Source of the DNA: Paenarthrobacter sp.
Lineage (GTDB): Bacteria > Actinomycetota > Actinomycetes > Actinomycetales > Micrococcaceae
NCBI GenBank assembly: GCA_031179305.1
Contig: JAPSHX010000014.1
Location: forward strand, 1 to 64,000
Reading direction: 5' to 3'
DNA length: 64,000 nucleotides
Shown here: positions 36,317-45,228 of the stretch, piece after piece
Layout of the letters: each line of letters begins with the position of its first letter
Numbering within the stretch: position 1 is the first letter of the stretch
The notes under the pieces: generated by a model
The model's database searches: none
Seen by the model: the letters and a program-made list of their open reading frames with translations, nothing else
Told to the model about the DNA's origin: nothing
Program-made: the position numbers and the translations under genes

Positions 36317-37870
36317 CTAGGCGCGGCAGAACCACCACCACCACGGGCAGGGCTCTTCCGGGGTGTCCGTGATCGTCGGTGTGGGAGTTGGTGTGGGATC
36401 CGGCGAAGTCGGCGGAACCGTTGCACTCGGTGTCGGAGTAGGAACCGGTGTCGAGGTTTGAGTTGGGGCAGGTGTTGGGGTTGCCGTTGGCTCTGCCGTG
36501 GCAGACGGGCTGCCCGAGGGGCTGGTCGTTGGTGGTGCGGTGCTGGATACCGGAGGCGTTGTGGGGCTGGGGGTGACGGTCCCCGTCGTTGCGGGTGCGG
36601 GAAGCGTGCCCGTTCCGGTCGCCGCCGGGGAGGGCATTTCAAGCATTGTTGTTGAGGGCAGAGGGTCCTGGCCGGTTGCCGATGGGAGGGTGGTCGGAGA
36701 TGTCAGATCCCGGACAGTGACCGGCATGGGAGCCTGCAGGGCCTTGCTCCCGGGTGCATCTGCAGCCTGTGGCAAGTCGCTGGCACCGCTACTGCTGGTG
36801 CCGATGCCGTTCGGTTGGCCTGATCCGGGGGCGCTGTCTGCCTGGCCTCCTGCGGAACCGGGACCGACTTGGGCCGGTGCGCTGCCGGCCTGGCTTGCGG
36901 AACTGGTCGTGCCCAGACCCATACCCACCGCAACCGCGCCGGTGGCAAGACACGCCACAATGGCAACAGCAGCTGCCCAGGCACCGATGCCCATTCCTGC
37001 CGAGTGCGCAGCACCCTGCCCAGCGGCTGGGACCGGGTTGGCTGCGCCCGCTCCTGCTGATCCGGCCACGCCGGTGGGCAGAAGGGCAGATCCCGGGGCC
37101 AAACCCAGGATCCAGGGACCAACGGCTCGCCGCATGGTCGAACGCACATCTGTCAGGGCAGCGATGGCAGCCGAACAGGGCAGGCATTTATCCAGGTGCT
37201 TGCGCAGCCGCAGATCCTCGGCCGGGCTCAGCCCATCAGCGACGGACTTGGCCAGCAGGGGCAGATATGGTTTGCAGGACTCCTCCAACGATGAGCCGAC
37301 ATACGCTTCAAGGTAGGCTTGGCGCAGTCCTTTGCGGGCGCGGGCGGCCACGGCAGAGACGGCATTTGGTTCGAGACCGAGCAAAGGCCCGACCCTGCGG
37401 GGAGGTTCCCCTTCAACGTCCACGTGCCAGAGCACGGTTTGCCAGCGGGAAGGCAGGGACGTGAACGCCGCTGCAGCCAGCTGGAGATCTTTTTCCTGCA
37501 GGATACGGTCGTAGCCGCGTTCATCATCAGGAGTTTCGGCCGGGTCCTCGACCAGCTCTTCACGGCTCGCACCAGACCAGTGATCAGCGGCGCTGGTCTT
37601 GACTGCTGTGAGCAGGTACGGGCGGAACGGGCCCTGCGGGCCTTTGCCGCGCCTGATCGCGCCGATGACTTTCAGGAACGCTTCGGAGCAGATGTCGTCA
37701 GCGTCAAATTCATTGCCGACCACCCGCCGGGCGAACAGCAGCGCTGCAGGCATGTGCCGGCGGTATAGTTCTTCAACCGCCGCTTCGTTGTTCTGTTCAA
37801 CCAGCGCGATGAGATCCTCATCGGCGGCGTTCCCGGGAGTGAAGATCCCCTGGTCCCCGGTGCCGCTCAT
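36317..37870 (-). CDS. Membrane-tethered ECF sigma factor with zinc-finger and extracytoplasmic tail (1)
   Basis: A 517-residue protein. Sigma-2 (~18-85): AAVEELYRRHMPAALLFARRVVG, DADDICSEAFLKV. Sigma-4 (~140-195): LPSRWQTVLWHVDVEGEPPRRVGPLLGLEPNAVSA. A ZAS-like anti-sigma zinc finger (~225-250) has HLDKCLPC, a hydrophobic span lies at ~300-325, and a ~190-residue Pro/Thr/Ser-rich tail ends CPWWWWFC. Sigma factors are normally soluble; fusion to an anti-sigma finger and a membrane span implies self-inhibition and release by proteolysis or conformational change, which is inference. It is a tandem paralogue of 38359-39756. The ATG at 37870 begins the conserved part. Confidence 0.85.
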   Translation of the reverse strand: MSGTGDQGIFTPGNAADEDLIALVEQNNEAAVEELYRRHMPAALLFARRVVGNEFDADDICSEAFLKVIGAIRRGKGPQGPFRPYLLTAVKTSAADHWSGASREELVEDPAETPDDERGYDRILQEKDLQLAAAAFTSLPSRWQTVLWHVDVEGEPPRRVGPLLGLEPNAVSAVAARARKGLRQAYLEAYVGSSLEESCKPYLPLLAKSVADGLSPAEDLRLRKHLDKCLPCSAAIAALTDVRSTMRRAVGPWILGLAPGSALLPTGVAGSAGAGAANPVPAAGQGAAHSAGMGIGAWAAAVAIVACLATGAVAVGMGLGTTSSASQAGSAPAQVGPGSAGGQADSAPGSGQPNGIGTSSSGASDLPQAADAPGSKALQAPMPVTVRDLTSPTTLPSATGQDPLPSTTMLEMPSPAATGTGTLPAPATTGTVTPSPTTPPVSSTAPPTTSPSGSPSATAEPTATPTPAPTQTSTPVPTPTPSATVPPTSPDPTPTPTPTITDTPEEPCPWWWWFCRA

Positions 37871-38292
37871 CGGAGTTCCCGGTCTGTCGGAAAGCCGAAA
37901 ACGGCAGCGGTCAGCAGTAAGTGCCTGGTAGTCATTGTTCTGTTGTTCCCCATCGCGAGCCCCATCGGCGTACCGCCGGAAAAGGGTCGCACCCCCTCCG
38001 GTACCTCTCAAACACGCCTTCAGGGACCGTGCCGGCGCTCACGCAAGGGGATGAGACGACATCCCCGCGGAGCGGCGGGCAGTGGTGAACAAGTCCTGTG
38101 GGGCGAGCATCGAATGCCGTCCACGAGCATCCTATATGAAAAATATGAACCCTTATTAGCGGGAGTTCACTCTCGGTTCATGTGTGCGGATTAGTGTTTC
38201 CCCAGCTCGTGGCCGGTTGAGGGGAGACCCGCCCTGTCGCCGCGAGTGCGGAAGGTGTTGGTGTGACGGCTGCACCCGTCGGTCCGGAAGCG

Positions 38293-38322
38293 AATCGTGA
38301 CGCCGAACCGCCAAAATTCCCC
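38293..38322 (-). promoter_or_regulatory. ECF-type promoter candidate upstream of sigma factor 1
   Basis: Minus strand GGGGAATTTTGG then GCGTCACGATT (38293-38303), about 420 bases before the sigma-factor ATG. The position suggests autoregulation. Confidence 0.45.
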
Positions 38323-38358
38323 GACGCTGATAACGACACGGAAGCCCGGTTCCCAGGG

Positions 38359-39756
38359 TTACAAGCGGATCTCCAGACACAGCAGCCAGCAATCCCGCCC
38401 GGGCGCCGGCGGGGGAGTCGGTGCCGGCGTTGCTGTCGGCGGCGGAGGAGGGGAAGGTGCCGGCGGCGTGGTGGGGGTGGGCTTCACCGTCGGAGGTGCC
38501 GGTGTTGAGGGTGCGGGGGCAGGGGCCGACGCCGGTGGGTTGGTTGGCGGGGTTTTGACCGGAGCCGCTGTGGGGGGTGGCGGCGGGATGGCGGCAGGAT
38601 CAGTCGAGGGGGCGGCGGTGAGCTGAACCGACGCGGGGAGCAGCACTTCCTTCGCAGCATTGGTCTTGGGAGGAATGACCGGAACGCCGGACGGGGCGGG
38701 TGCCTGTGTCCGGTCAAAGACCGGTGCAGAAGCCAGTGGCGTGGAGGGGTTGACCGGGGTTTCAGGTCCCATCGGAGCGACGCGGGCCGGGGCAGCGGCT
38801 ACTCCCGGAGCTATCGGATCGACCGTACTTGTATTGAGCCCGACGGCCGCGCCGGTCACGACGCATGCCGCTGCGGCCACTGACGCTGCCCAAGGACCCA
38901 GTGCCAAGCCCGAGGAGTGCGTGGCAACCTGCTGGGCGACCACGACGGCAGGAACGGCAGGGGTGAAGGTGAGCGGGGCTGCCGCCAACCCCAGGAACCA
39001 AGGGCCGACGGCTCGCCTCATCGTGGATTTGGCGTCGGCCATCGCAAGGACCGCTGCCCTGCAGTCAGGGCATTCTTCCAAGTGTTTTTGCAGCCGCAGA
39101 TCCTCGGCAGGGGACAGGCCGTCAGTGACGGACTTGGCCAGCAGCGGCAGGAACGGTTTGCAGGATTCCTCAACAGAGGAGGCAACGTACGCTTCCAAAT
39201 AAGCCTGACGCAGGCCTTTCCGAGCCCGGGCCGCTACCGCCGAGACAGCATTGGGTTCAAGACCCAACAAGGGGGCGACCCTGCGGGGAGGTTCGCGTTC
39301 GACGTCAAGGTGCCACAGCACCGTCTGCCATCGTGCCGGCAAGGAGGCGAACGCCACGCTCGCCAGGTCACGATCGGTCCCGTTCAGAACGTGGTCGAAA
39401 CCCGGATCATCCACTGGGGTGTCCATCGGGTCCTCGAACAGCACCACACGGGACTGGGCCGTCCAGTGATCAGCGACACAGGTCCGTACAGCCCGGAGCA
39501 GGTACGGACGGAAAGGCCCGTCAGGGCCGTTGCCGCGTTGGATGGCCCCGATAACTTTGAGGAAAGCCTCCGAAGCGGCGTCATCGGCGTCGAAATCATT
39601 ACCCACAAGCCGGCGGGCAAAGGACAGCCCCGCGGGAAGATGGCGGCGGTAAAGCTCCTCGACAGCGGCGTCGTCACCCTTTTCCACACCCCTGATGAGA
39701 TCCTCATCCGATGAAGCCGCGGACTCCCGTGACGTCGAATTACCCGGTTGGGTCAT
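38359..39756 (-). CDS. Membrane-tethered ECF sigma factor with zinc-finger and extracytoplasmic tail (2)
   Basis: A 465-residue paralogue of the neighbouring sigma factor, strongly alike from sigma-2 (AAVEELYRRHLPAGLSFARRLVG) through sigma-4 (LPARWQTVLWHLDVEREPPRRVAPLLGLEPNAVSA) and the zinc finger (HLEECPDC). It then has a weaker hydrophobic span (~285-305) and a tail of almost pure Pro/Ala/Thr with runs of prolines, ending CWLLCLEIRL. The cytoplasmic parts are conserved and the tails have diverged, so the pair may sense different outside signals while reading similar promoters. Confidence 0.85.
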   Translation of the reverse strand: MTQPGNSTSRESAASSDEDLIRGVEKGDDAAVEELYRRHLPAGLSFARRLVGNDFDADDAASEAFLKVIGAIQRGNGPDGPFRPYLLRAVRTCVADHWTAQSRVVLFEDPMDTPVDDPGFDHVLNGTDRDLASVAFASLPARWQTVLWHLDVEREPPRRVAPLLGLEPNAVSAVAARARKGLRQAYLEAYVASSVEESCKPFLPLLAKSVTDGLSPAEDLRLQKHLEECPDCRAAVLAMADAKSTMRRAVGPWFLGLAAAPLTFTPAVPAVVVAQQVATHSSGLALGPWAASVAAAACVVTGAAVGLNTSTVDPIAPGVAAAPARVAPMGPETPVNPSTPLASAPVFDRTQAPAPSGVPVIPPKTNAAKEVLLPASVQLTAAPSTDPAAIPPPPPTAAPVKTPPTNPPASAPAPAPSTPAPPTVKPTPTTPPAPSPPPPPTATPAPTPPPAPGRDCWLLCLEIRL

Positions 39757-40182
39757 CGCGCTACCCGGAGCGCTTTCCGCGGCGTCTCCGAGGCAGGCGG
39801 CACCAAGTGCTCGGCTTCATTCTTCGTGCTGTAGTTCCCCCAAAATACTCACTTACTTGCTCTGCCACCGATGCGGACCCTTGCGCTTAGCGTGTCGCTT
39901 TCCGTCGTTCGCCTGGCAGATCGACGTCAGCCTATACAAATAATTGGGATCGCTCTCAACTAAGAGATGACTCCCTCTTTCCCCGGTGTTCTGGTGGTAC
40001 TTGTGCGGAATCCAACACGAAAGCGACGGCCGGCAATGGTCAGGGGGGACACGTATCCGGTCGCCGCTTCGTGTTCCCGGCACAGCGCCAGGAGAGTTGG
40101 ATAGCAGCACTAGCTGGTCTCGACAGCAGGCCCGGCCCAAGGACCGGGGAATGCCTCCACGATTTATACCGGCCCCGGCCCG

Positions 40183-40214
40183 AAACGTGACGCTCGAAAA
40201 CACAAAAAGTTTCA
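40183..40214 (-). promoter_or_regulatory. ECF-type promoter candidate upstream of sigma factor 2
   Basis: Minus strand TGAAACTTTTT, then GCGTCACGTTT (40183-40193). TGAAAC with 16 bases to CGTC is a textbook ECF arrangement and is the best of the five occurrences. It lies about 430 bases before the sigma-factor ATG. Confidence 0.5.
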
Positions 40215-40258
40215 AAAACTGACATCAGCCCAGGAAACCGACGCAGAGAGTCCGGATG

Positions 40259-40456
40259 TTAGAGGTGTTCCAAGTTCAGGTTTGAGAGCCGGGTACCAGG
40301 CATCTCCGTCCCTGCCCGGTTAAGCATCACGGTTGCCACCAGTGAGGCGAGGGCCTTGAGCGCATCAAGAACGACGGCGATGGCTTCGGCCGGCGTTGCG
40401 GTGGAGGTGTGAACTTCTTCACCGTTCAAGGTGGCAGCATCAACGCGCCGAATCAT
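40259..40456 (-). CDS. Small hypothetical protein
   Basis: 65 residues (MIRRVDAATLNGEEVH...) with a hydrophobic helical middle (AIAVVLDALKALASLVATVML). The composition is plausible, but the ribosome site is weak and no family is recognised. Confidence 0.35.
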   Translation of the reverse strand: MIRRVDAATLNGEEVHTSTATPAEAIAVVLDALKALASLVATVMLNRAGTEMPGTRLSNLNLEHL

Positions 40457-40677
40457 GAATTGCCGGTCGATCTGGCGAGCCGCCGTTCATCTAAGATTTC
40501 AAGGTCAAACCCTGTGCGGATGCGGAAAGTCACCATGGACTCGAGTCCGACACGCCGCTGACATTCTCACCGCCTGCTGCAACTCTCCGCGAATCCGCCG
40601 GGCAACGCGAGGAGCTTCGTTGGAGCGTCTTATGTTTGCCCCTGTCAGGACACCCTTGCCCTGCGGGGTACGGTTTT

Positions 40678-40989
40678 ATGGTGGCTACACGAACAATCAT
40701 CACTCTGCACGACGACCTGGACGGCACGGACGCGGAAGAGACCATCGTTTTCTCCCTCGACGGCAGCGACTACGAAATCGACCTCAACAGCACCCATGTC
40801 AAAGAACTACGGGATTCCCTAAGCCCCTTTGTAGCTGCTGCCCGCACATTGAAACAATCCGCGACTTCCCGCAGCCGCGGAACCAGGAACTCCAAAATCC
40901 GCGCCTGGGCAAAGGAAAACGGCATCAACGTCGCAGCCCGGGGAATGATCAGCGCCCACGTCCTCGAACGTTACAACGCTGCACACTAA
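40678..40989 (+). CDS. lsr2: Lsr2-family nucleoid protein (intact copy)
   Basis: A 103-residue protein with both Lsr2 domains: MVATRTIITLHDDLDGTDAEE..FSLDGSDYEIDLN for dimerisation, and IRAWAKENGINVAARGMISAHVLERYNAAH for AT-hook-like minor-groove DNA binding. It bridges and silences AT-rich or horizontally acquired DNA. On plasmids, Lsr2/H-NS homologues often act as stealth factors. The start at 40678 gives the canonical N-terminus. The frameshifted paralogue at 4.1 kb shares its C-terminal motif nearly exactly. Confidence 0.92.
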   Translation: MVATRTIITLHDDLDGTDAEETIVFSLDGSDYEIDLNSTHVKELRDSLSPFVAAARTLKQSATSRSRGTRNSKIRAWAKENGINVAARGMISAHVLERYNAAH

Positions 40990-41012
40990 ACAACCCGGGA
41001 ATCCTGACAGTA

Positions 41013-41102
41013 GGCGTTCTGGAAGCGCAACCCCATCCCTCGCTGGACGGCTGACATCAAGACCGACTGCTGACCATCAGAAGGGCAGGCCCCGATACAA
41101 CG
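41013..41102 (+). repeat. 90-bp dispersed direct repeat, copy 1
   Basis: GAAGCGCAACCC.ATCC.TCGC, TGGACGGCTGA.ATCAAGACC and AGAAGGGCAGGC.CCGATACA recur in order at 53263-53354 with about nine mismatches. Here it directly precedes the truncated SRAP gene. Flanking sequences differ. Confidence 0.8.
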
Positions 41103-41158
41103 CGATCCGAAGCCTCGCACGGCCTCCGCTTTGACGGTTTTGTGGGCAGAATGGGCTT

Positions 41159-41395
41159 ATGTGCGGCAGATACGTGATGTGCAAAGCAACGAGCGACCTT
41201 CTGAGCCGCTTCGAGGCCAAGGAAGTTGAAGGCAGCCCGCCAGGGCCGAGCTGGAATGTCGCCCCGACCCAGAACGTACCGATCGTGGCCGAACGCCTGG
41301 ACGAGGGAACGCTCGATCGGCGTCTACTGATCGCAAAATTTGGTCTGGTGCCGTCTTGGGCAGAGGACGCCAAGATCCAAGCTTCTCTGCACTAA
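41159..41395 (+). pseudogene. Truncated SRAP (HMCES/YedK) abasic-site crosslinking gene
   Basis: The first ~72 residues follow the SRAP family: initiator Met then catalytic Cys2 (MCGRYVM), WNVAPTQNVPIV and RLLIAKFGLVPSWAEDAKI. SRAP proteins form a thiazolidine crosslink with abasic sites in single-stranded DNA and are usually about 220-260 residues. Here the frame ends after 78, having lost the residues that complete the active site. The break lies about 50 bases before a copy of palindromic repeat P. Confidence 0.85.
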
Positions 41396-41442
41396 ATGTG
41401 CCTTGCTTAACTGAACGGGACAGGAGTGTCTCGTTCTGGGAC

Positions 41443-41470
41443 ATGTCCCAGTTCTAAGGAAGTGGGACAT
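41443..41470. repeat. Palindromic repeat P, copy 2
   Basis: ATGTCCCAGTTC TAAG GAAGTGGGACAT, overlapping a second palindrome CTGGGACATGTCCCAG just to its left. Related to 22937-22964 and 52687-52719. Confidence 0.65.
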
Positions 41471-41592
41471 GCTGGGGTAGCTGTTTAGGACCCCATCGCT
41501 GGGGCTGTTTTGCAATCGGGGTCTTATAGAAATCAGAACGGCGGATGCAGGCTTTGGGAAGGACGCCGAGGATTTGCCCAGCTGAGTTGGCC

Positions 41593-41928
41593 TCAGCTTG
41601 TGCCGGAGTTCGCGGAAATCAGCAGTACGTAACTGGCCGTGCCGCCTACGATGCTCAGCAGCACGTTCGCTTTCCAGAGGTGCAGCACTGTTGTGACCAC
41701 CACTCCTAGCATTGCCGGAACCACGCTTGCCGGGTCGATAACGTTCACGTGACGGAGGGTGTAAACAGTCAAAATTACCATGACGCCGATCGGGATGCGT
41801 TCAGCCACGTAGGGCAGGAGCTTACTGCTGCGTATAGGTGCGAGGATCGCGAACGGGAGTGCCCGCAATCCCCATGTCACTCCCGCGGCCACGATTGTGA
41901 CGGCCAGGAGGTATTGGGTATCATCCAC
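41593..41928 (-). CDS. azlD: AzlD-family branched-chain amino acid export subunit
   Basis: 111 residues with four hydrophobic segments; 'VTWGLRALPFAIL' and 'VAERIPIGVMVILTVYTL' fit AzlD, the small partner of AzlC. Together they export branched-chain amino acids or analogues. The GTG start overlaps the end of azlC by eight bases, giving translational coupling. A divergent Lrp-type regulator lies on the other side of azlC, as with azlB in Bacillus. Confidence 0.85.
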   Translation of the reverse strand: MDDTQYLLAVTIVAAGVTWGLRALPFAILAPIRSSKLLPYVAERIPIGVMVILTVYTLRHVNVIDPASVVPAMLGVVVTTVLHLWKANVLLSIVGGTASYVLLISANSGTS

Positions 41929-42637
41929 GACGCCACGTCCAGTGCTTCCATCCGTAGGAGAGAAGGAGCAGGGCAACCAATGTTCCCATTGCGGGCAGGA
42001 TCATCGCGTCACCGGCAAAGACCACGAAGAACAGGGCACAGGCCAGCGCAACAAGCGGAATGGGCACAGAACGGCGCGCGCGGTAGGCGTCGATGCCCAG
42101 CACGAGAAAAAACGCAGTGATCGCGAAGTCCAGCCCCATCACACCCGGTGGGACGAGGGAACCGGCGAGTACACCGACAGTGGCGCTAACCACCCAGTTC
42201 ACGTAAAAGACCGTTTGGATCCCGAGGATGCGCGCACCGGTCCATTGGCGTGCTTCGGGATGTGCGGTCAGAGCCCAGGCCTCATCGCAGAGAATGTACG
42301 TGCTCAGCACCCGGAGGCTGCGGGAACGGATCTGTCCGAGAGGGAATGAGAGCGCGTAGAAGACGTGCCGGAAGTTCACCAACAGCGCCGTCAGCGCAAT
42401 CGAAGTCAGCGGCGCGGCCGCTAGCACCATGCCAACGAGCAGGAATTCAAGGGAACCGGCGAAAATCACGCCCGTAAACAGCGGGGCGGTCCACCACGGC
42501 AGATCGGACTGGGAGATAAGTACCCCTAGAGCCATCCCCAGCGGGAACATCGCTACCCCGGCGGGGAGCGCTACCCGGATGCCCCCGAGGATACTTGGGA
42601 TGCCCGTCTCCTCAAGCTCCGCTGCTGTTTCTGTCAT
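41921..42637 (-). CDS. azlC: AzlC-family branched-chain amino acid export permease
   Basis: A 238-residue membrane protein with about eight spans. 'FAGSLEFLLVGMVLAAAPL', 'ALLVNFRHVFYALSF' and 'DEAWALT' are AzlC signatures. It forms the large subunit of the exporter with AzlD. The start is 71 bases from the divergent Lrp-type gene, so the intergenic region should contain that regulator's operator. Confidence 0.9.
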   Translation of the reverse strand: MTETAAELEETGIPSILGGIRVALPAGVAMFPLGMALGVLISQSDLPWWTAPLFTGVIFAGSLEFLLVGMVLAAAPLTSIALTALLVNFRHVFYALSFPLGQIRSRSLRVLSTYILCDEAWALTAHPEARQWTGARILGIQTVFYVNWVVSATVGVLAGSLVPPGVMGLDFAITAFFLVLGIDAYRARRSVPIPLVALACALFFVVFAGDAMILPAMGTLVALLLLSYGWKHWTWRRG

Positions 42638-42708
42638 AAAGCAATCCTAGAAACAATTGTGCGAAACGTGGTTGCTGGTTTGTGTCCCCAAAGGGCATAG
42701 TAAGCAAT

Positions 42709-43152
42709 GTGAGAGAACCAGACGCACTAGACTTAGCAATTATTGAGCAGTTGCAGTTGGACGGTCGCATCAGCAACCTCGAATTGGCCCAACGGGTTGG
42801 GCTCACTCCTGCGCCGTGTCTACGTCGGGTGCGGCGCCTCGAGGACGATGGAGTGATCGCCGGCTACCGGGCAGTCATCGACGCCCAGAAGCTGGGCCGT
42901 CGCCTCGAAGTAACCGCCGCAGTCGAAGTCAGGAGCACCGACACGCAGACAATCGCAGAATTCGAACGGGCGGTAGTGGCTTTCGACGAGGTGGTTGAAG
43001 CGCGGAAGGTATTCGGCAACCCGGACTACTTCTTACGCATCCTCGTGAGCGGCATCGAGGAATACGAGCAGTTCCAAATGCAAAAGCTCACAGCACTCCC
43101 GGCCGTCTTCCGCGTCGACTCGCACCAGACAATGAAGGTGCTCAAGAACTAA
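42709..43152 (+). CDS. Lrp/AsnC-family transcriptional regulator
   Basis: About 147 residues: N-terminal helix-turn-helix (LDLAIIEQLQLDGRISNLELAQRVGLTPAPCLRRVRRLEDDGVI) and C-terminal RAM/ligand domain (VEARKVFGNPDYFLRILVSGIEEYEQF). Lrp proteins sense amino acids. Divergent placement next to azlCD implies control of that exporter. GTG at 42709 begins just before the first helix; an in-frame GTG at 42682 would add nine residues. Confidence 0.9.
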   Translation: MREPDALDLAIIEQLQLDGRISNLELAQRVGLTPAPCLRRVRRLEDDGVIAGYRAVIDAQKLGRRLEVTAAVEVRSTDTQTIAEFERAVVAFDEVVEARKVFGNPDYFLRILVSGIEEYEQFQMQKLTALPAVFRVDSHQTMKVLKN

Positions 43153-43252
43153 CCGGCTCCCACTACGTAGAGCCGGCCAGGCCGGGCGCAGACCGGTCCT
43201 TCCGACCAAGTATTCTATGGTTCCGATGTTCCTCGCGGCACAGGCTCTGCAT

Positions 43253-44221
43253 TTACGTTCGCGCTGCTGCCCCTTGAGTAGATTCCGAAGGAGTCCGGCA
43301 GCCGTTGTTTTGGTGCTGCGCGACAGCAGCCCTGCTCCTACGCCCTGCCAGCCAGATAGCCGCGGTGTTCGTGGCAACGATCATCCCCATGCCGATCCAT
43401 TCGTGGAGTACGAGGACTTGTCCTAGTACCACTGTTCCGGAGAGCGCAGCGAGGATGGGATTGATGCTCATGAAGACCCCGAAGAATCCGGCCGGCACGT
43501 GCCGAAGCGCGATGAGGTCGGCGACATATGGGACCACCGAGCAAAGGACTCCGGCGGTGATGGCGTACAGCAGCGCAGGAACGGTGAACACTCCCTGGCC
43601 GAGGAGATAGCCCGCCACGGGCAAGTAAAAAGCCAGGGACACCAGTGTCCCCGCCGCAGGGGCCTGCAGACCGGACAGGCGTTGCCCGGCAATCCTGTTT
43701 AGAAGGATGTATGCCGCCCAGCAGGCGGCGGCGGCCAGCGCGACAGCAACGCCAAGGAAGTCACTGCTGGGACCCGGCATGACGAGAACATACACTCCCA
43801 AGCCGGCGCTGAGCCCACACACCAGATCCCAGCGGCTTCCCGATGACAGCAGAGCTACACCCAAGGGTCCAAGGAATTCCAGCGTGACAGCTAGTCCCAG
43901 CCCGATCCGGTCGATCGCCACGTAAAGGCAGATATTCATGAGTGCTGTCGCTGCCCCCAGTAGAAGGACAGGCCACCACTGACGCCAAGTGAATCGGTGG
44001 AATGCCGGCCGGGCAACTGGAAGCAGCACCGCGGCGGCTACAAACTGCCGAATGGCTACGACACCGGCCGGGCCAACGACCGGAAAGGCATGCGCGCCGA
44101 TTCCAGCTCCGATCTGGTTGCTAAGTCCGCTTCCTGTCATCGTCAGCACACCGCGAATTATCGAAGTGCCGGCGCGGACGCCTTCATCTTGGGCTGTACG
44201 CTGTGCTGATTGAGGTTCCAT
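43253..44221 (-). CDS. EamA/RhtA-family exporter
   Basis: About 322 residues with ten hydrophobic segments in two EamA repeats. 'GVVAIRQFVAAAVLLPVARP', 'ATALMNICLYVAIDRIGLGLAVTLEFLGPLGVAL' and 'YVADLIALRHVPAGFFGVFMSINPILAALSGTVVLGQ' match RhtA-like threonine/homoserine exporters. It would export amino acids or related metabolites. A divergent LysR-type gene, 69 bases away, probably regulates it. Start at MEPQSAQ. Confidence 0.88.
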   Translation of the reverse strand: MEPQSAQRTAQDEGVRAGTSIIRGVLTMTGSGLSNQIGAGIGAHAFPVVGPAGVVAIRQFVAAAVLLPVARPAFHRFTWRQWWPVLLLGAATALMNICLYVAIDRIGLGLAVTLEFLGPLGVALLSSGSRWDLVCGLSAGLGVYVLVMPGPSSDFLGVAVALAAAACWAAYILLNRIAGQRLSGLQAPAAGTLVSLAFYLPVAGYLLGQGVFTVPALLYAITAGVLCSVVPYVADLIALRHVPAGFFGVFMSINPILAALSGTVVLGQVLVLHEWIGMGMIVATNTAAIWLAGRRSRAAVAQHQNNGCRTPSESTQGAAART

Positions 44222-44289
44222 ACAGCCAGTTTCCGGGCCCAAGCTGTGGCTGAGAAATGTACTTGACGGGCGTTCTATACGATGAGCGT

Positions 44290-45168
44290 ATGGATGTTGA
44301 AGTGCGATACCTTCGCGCGCTGGTAGCCGTGGTGGACGCCCAGACCTTTACGGACGCCGCCATCGACCTCAGAACATCGCAGGCCGGGGTCTCACGATCC
44401 GTCGCGGCACTGGAACGGGTCCTCGGTGTTCGCATTCTGCAACGGACAACGCGCAGCATCACCCCTACTCCGGCGGGGGAGCGGGTCATCGCGCATGCGC
44501 GACGCGTCCTGGCAGAGGTCGCGCTTTTGGAACGGGCAGCGCGGGACCATGACGGCGAACTGAGGATAGGTTACGCATGGTCGGCGCTAGGCGCCCGGAC
44601 TGCGGCACTGCAAAGCAAATGGGCACAATCCCACCCGAATGTGCCTCTGGTGTGGATCCAGACCTACACCGCATCCGGAGGATTGGCGGACGGCTCTGCC
44701 GATGTCGCAGTCGTCAGACGCCCGATCAGTGATAGCCGCTTCGCCTCGACGCTCATCGGCAAGGAAGGCCGTTACGCGGCCGTGGCCGTCGAAGACCCTC
44801 TGGCCCGCAAACGCTTCCTGCGTATGGCCGACTTCGCCGGTCAGACGCTGGCTGTGGACCACAGGACCGGAACGACAACCGAAGACCTCTGGACTGGATC
44901 GGCACGTCCGGCGTCCTTCCGGCAGGTCCAAGGCGTTGATGAATGGCTGATGCTAATCTCCACCGGCCAAGCTATTGGAATGTCTTCGGAGGCGACCGCA
45001 GCGCAAAATCCAAGGCCCGGCGTCGTGTACCGGCTGGTCCGGGATGCCCCACCTATCTCAGTGTTCCTCGCCTCCCGTCGTGACGATCCTTCAGTTCTGG
45101 TAGCAGATTTCACCCGGCTCGCACGGGAGACATTCGACCCTGACAATGCGGCGCAGACACCTCGCTAA
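44290..45168 (+). CDS. LysR-family transcriptional regulator
   Basis: A 292-residue protein. An N-terminal winged helix-turn-helix (VRYLRALVAVVDAQTFTDAAIDLRTSQAGVSRSVAALERVLGVRILQRTTR) is followed by a periplasmic-binding-like effector domain from ~90. Divergent from the EamA exporter, the usual arrangement for a LysR regulator and its target. The ATG at 44290 immediately precedes the DNA-binding domain. Confidence 0.9.
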   Translation: MDVEVRYLRALVAVVDAQTFTDAAIDLRTSQAGVSRSVAALERVLGVRILQRTTRSITPTPAGERVIAHARRVLAEVALLERAARDHDGELRIGYAWSALGARTAALQSKWAQSHPNVPLVWIQTYTASGGLADGSADVAVVRRPISDSRFASTLIGKEGRYAAVAVEDPLARKRFLRMADFAGQTLAVDHRTGTTTEDLWTGSARPASFRQVQGVDEWLMLISTGQAIGMSSEATAAQNPRPGVVYRLVRDAPPISVFLASRRDDPSVLVADFTRLARETFDPDNAAQTPR

Positions 45169-45228
45169 GTCCCGAAGCGCAGCAGTAAAGCTGATCATGA
45201 ACCCCATCGGGATCCGGGGCCATCCTTT

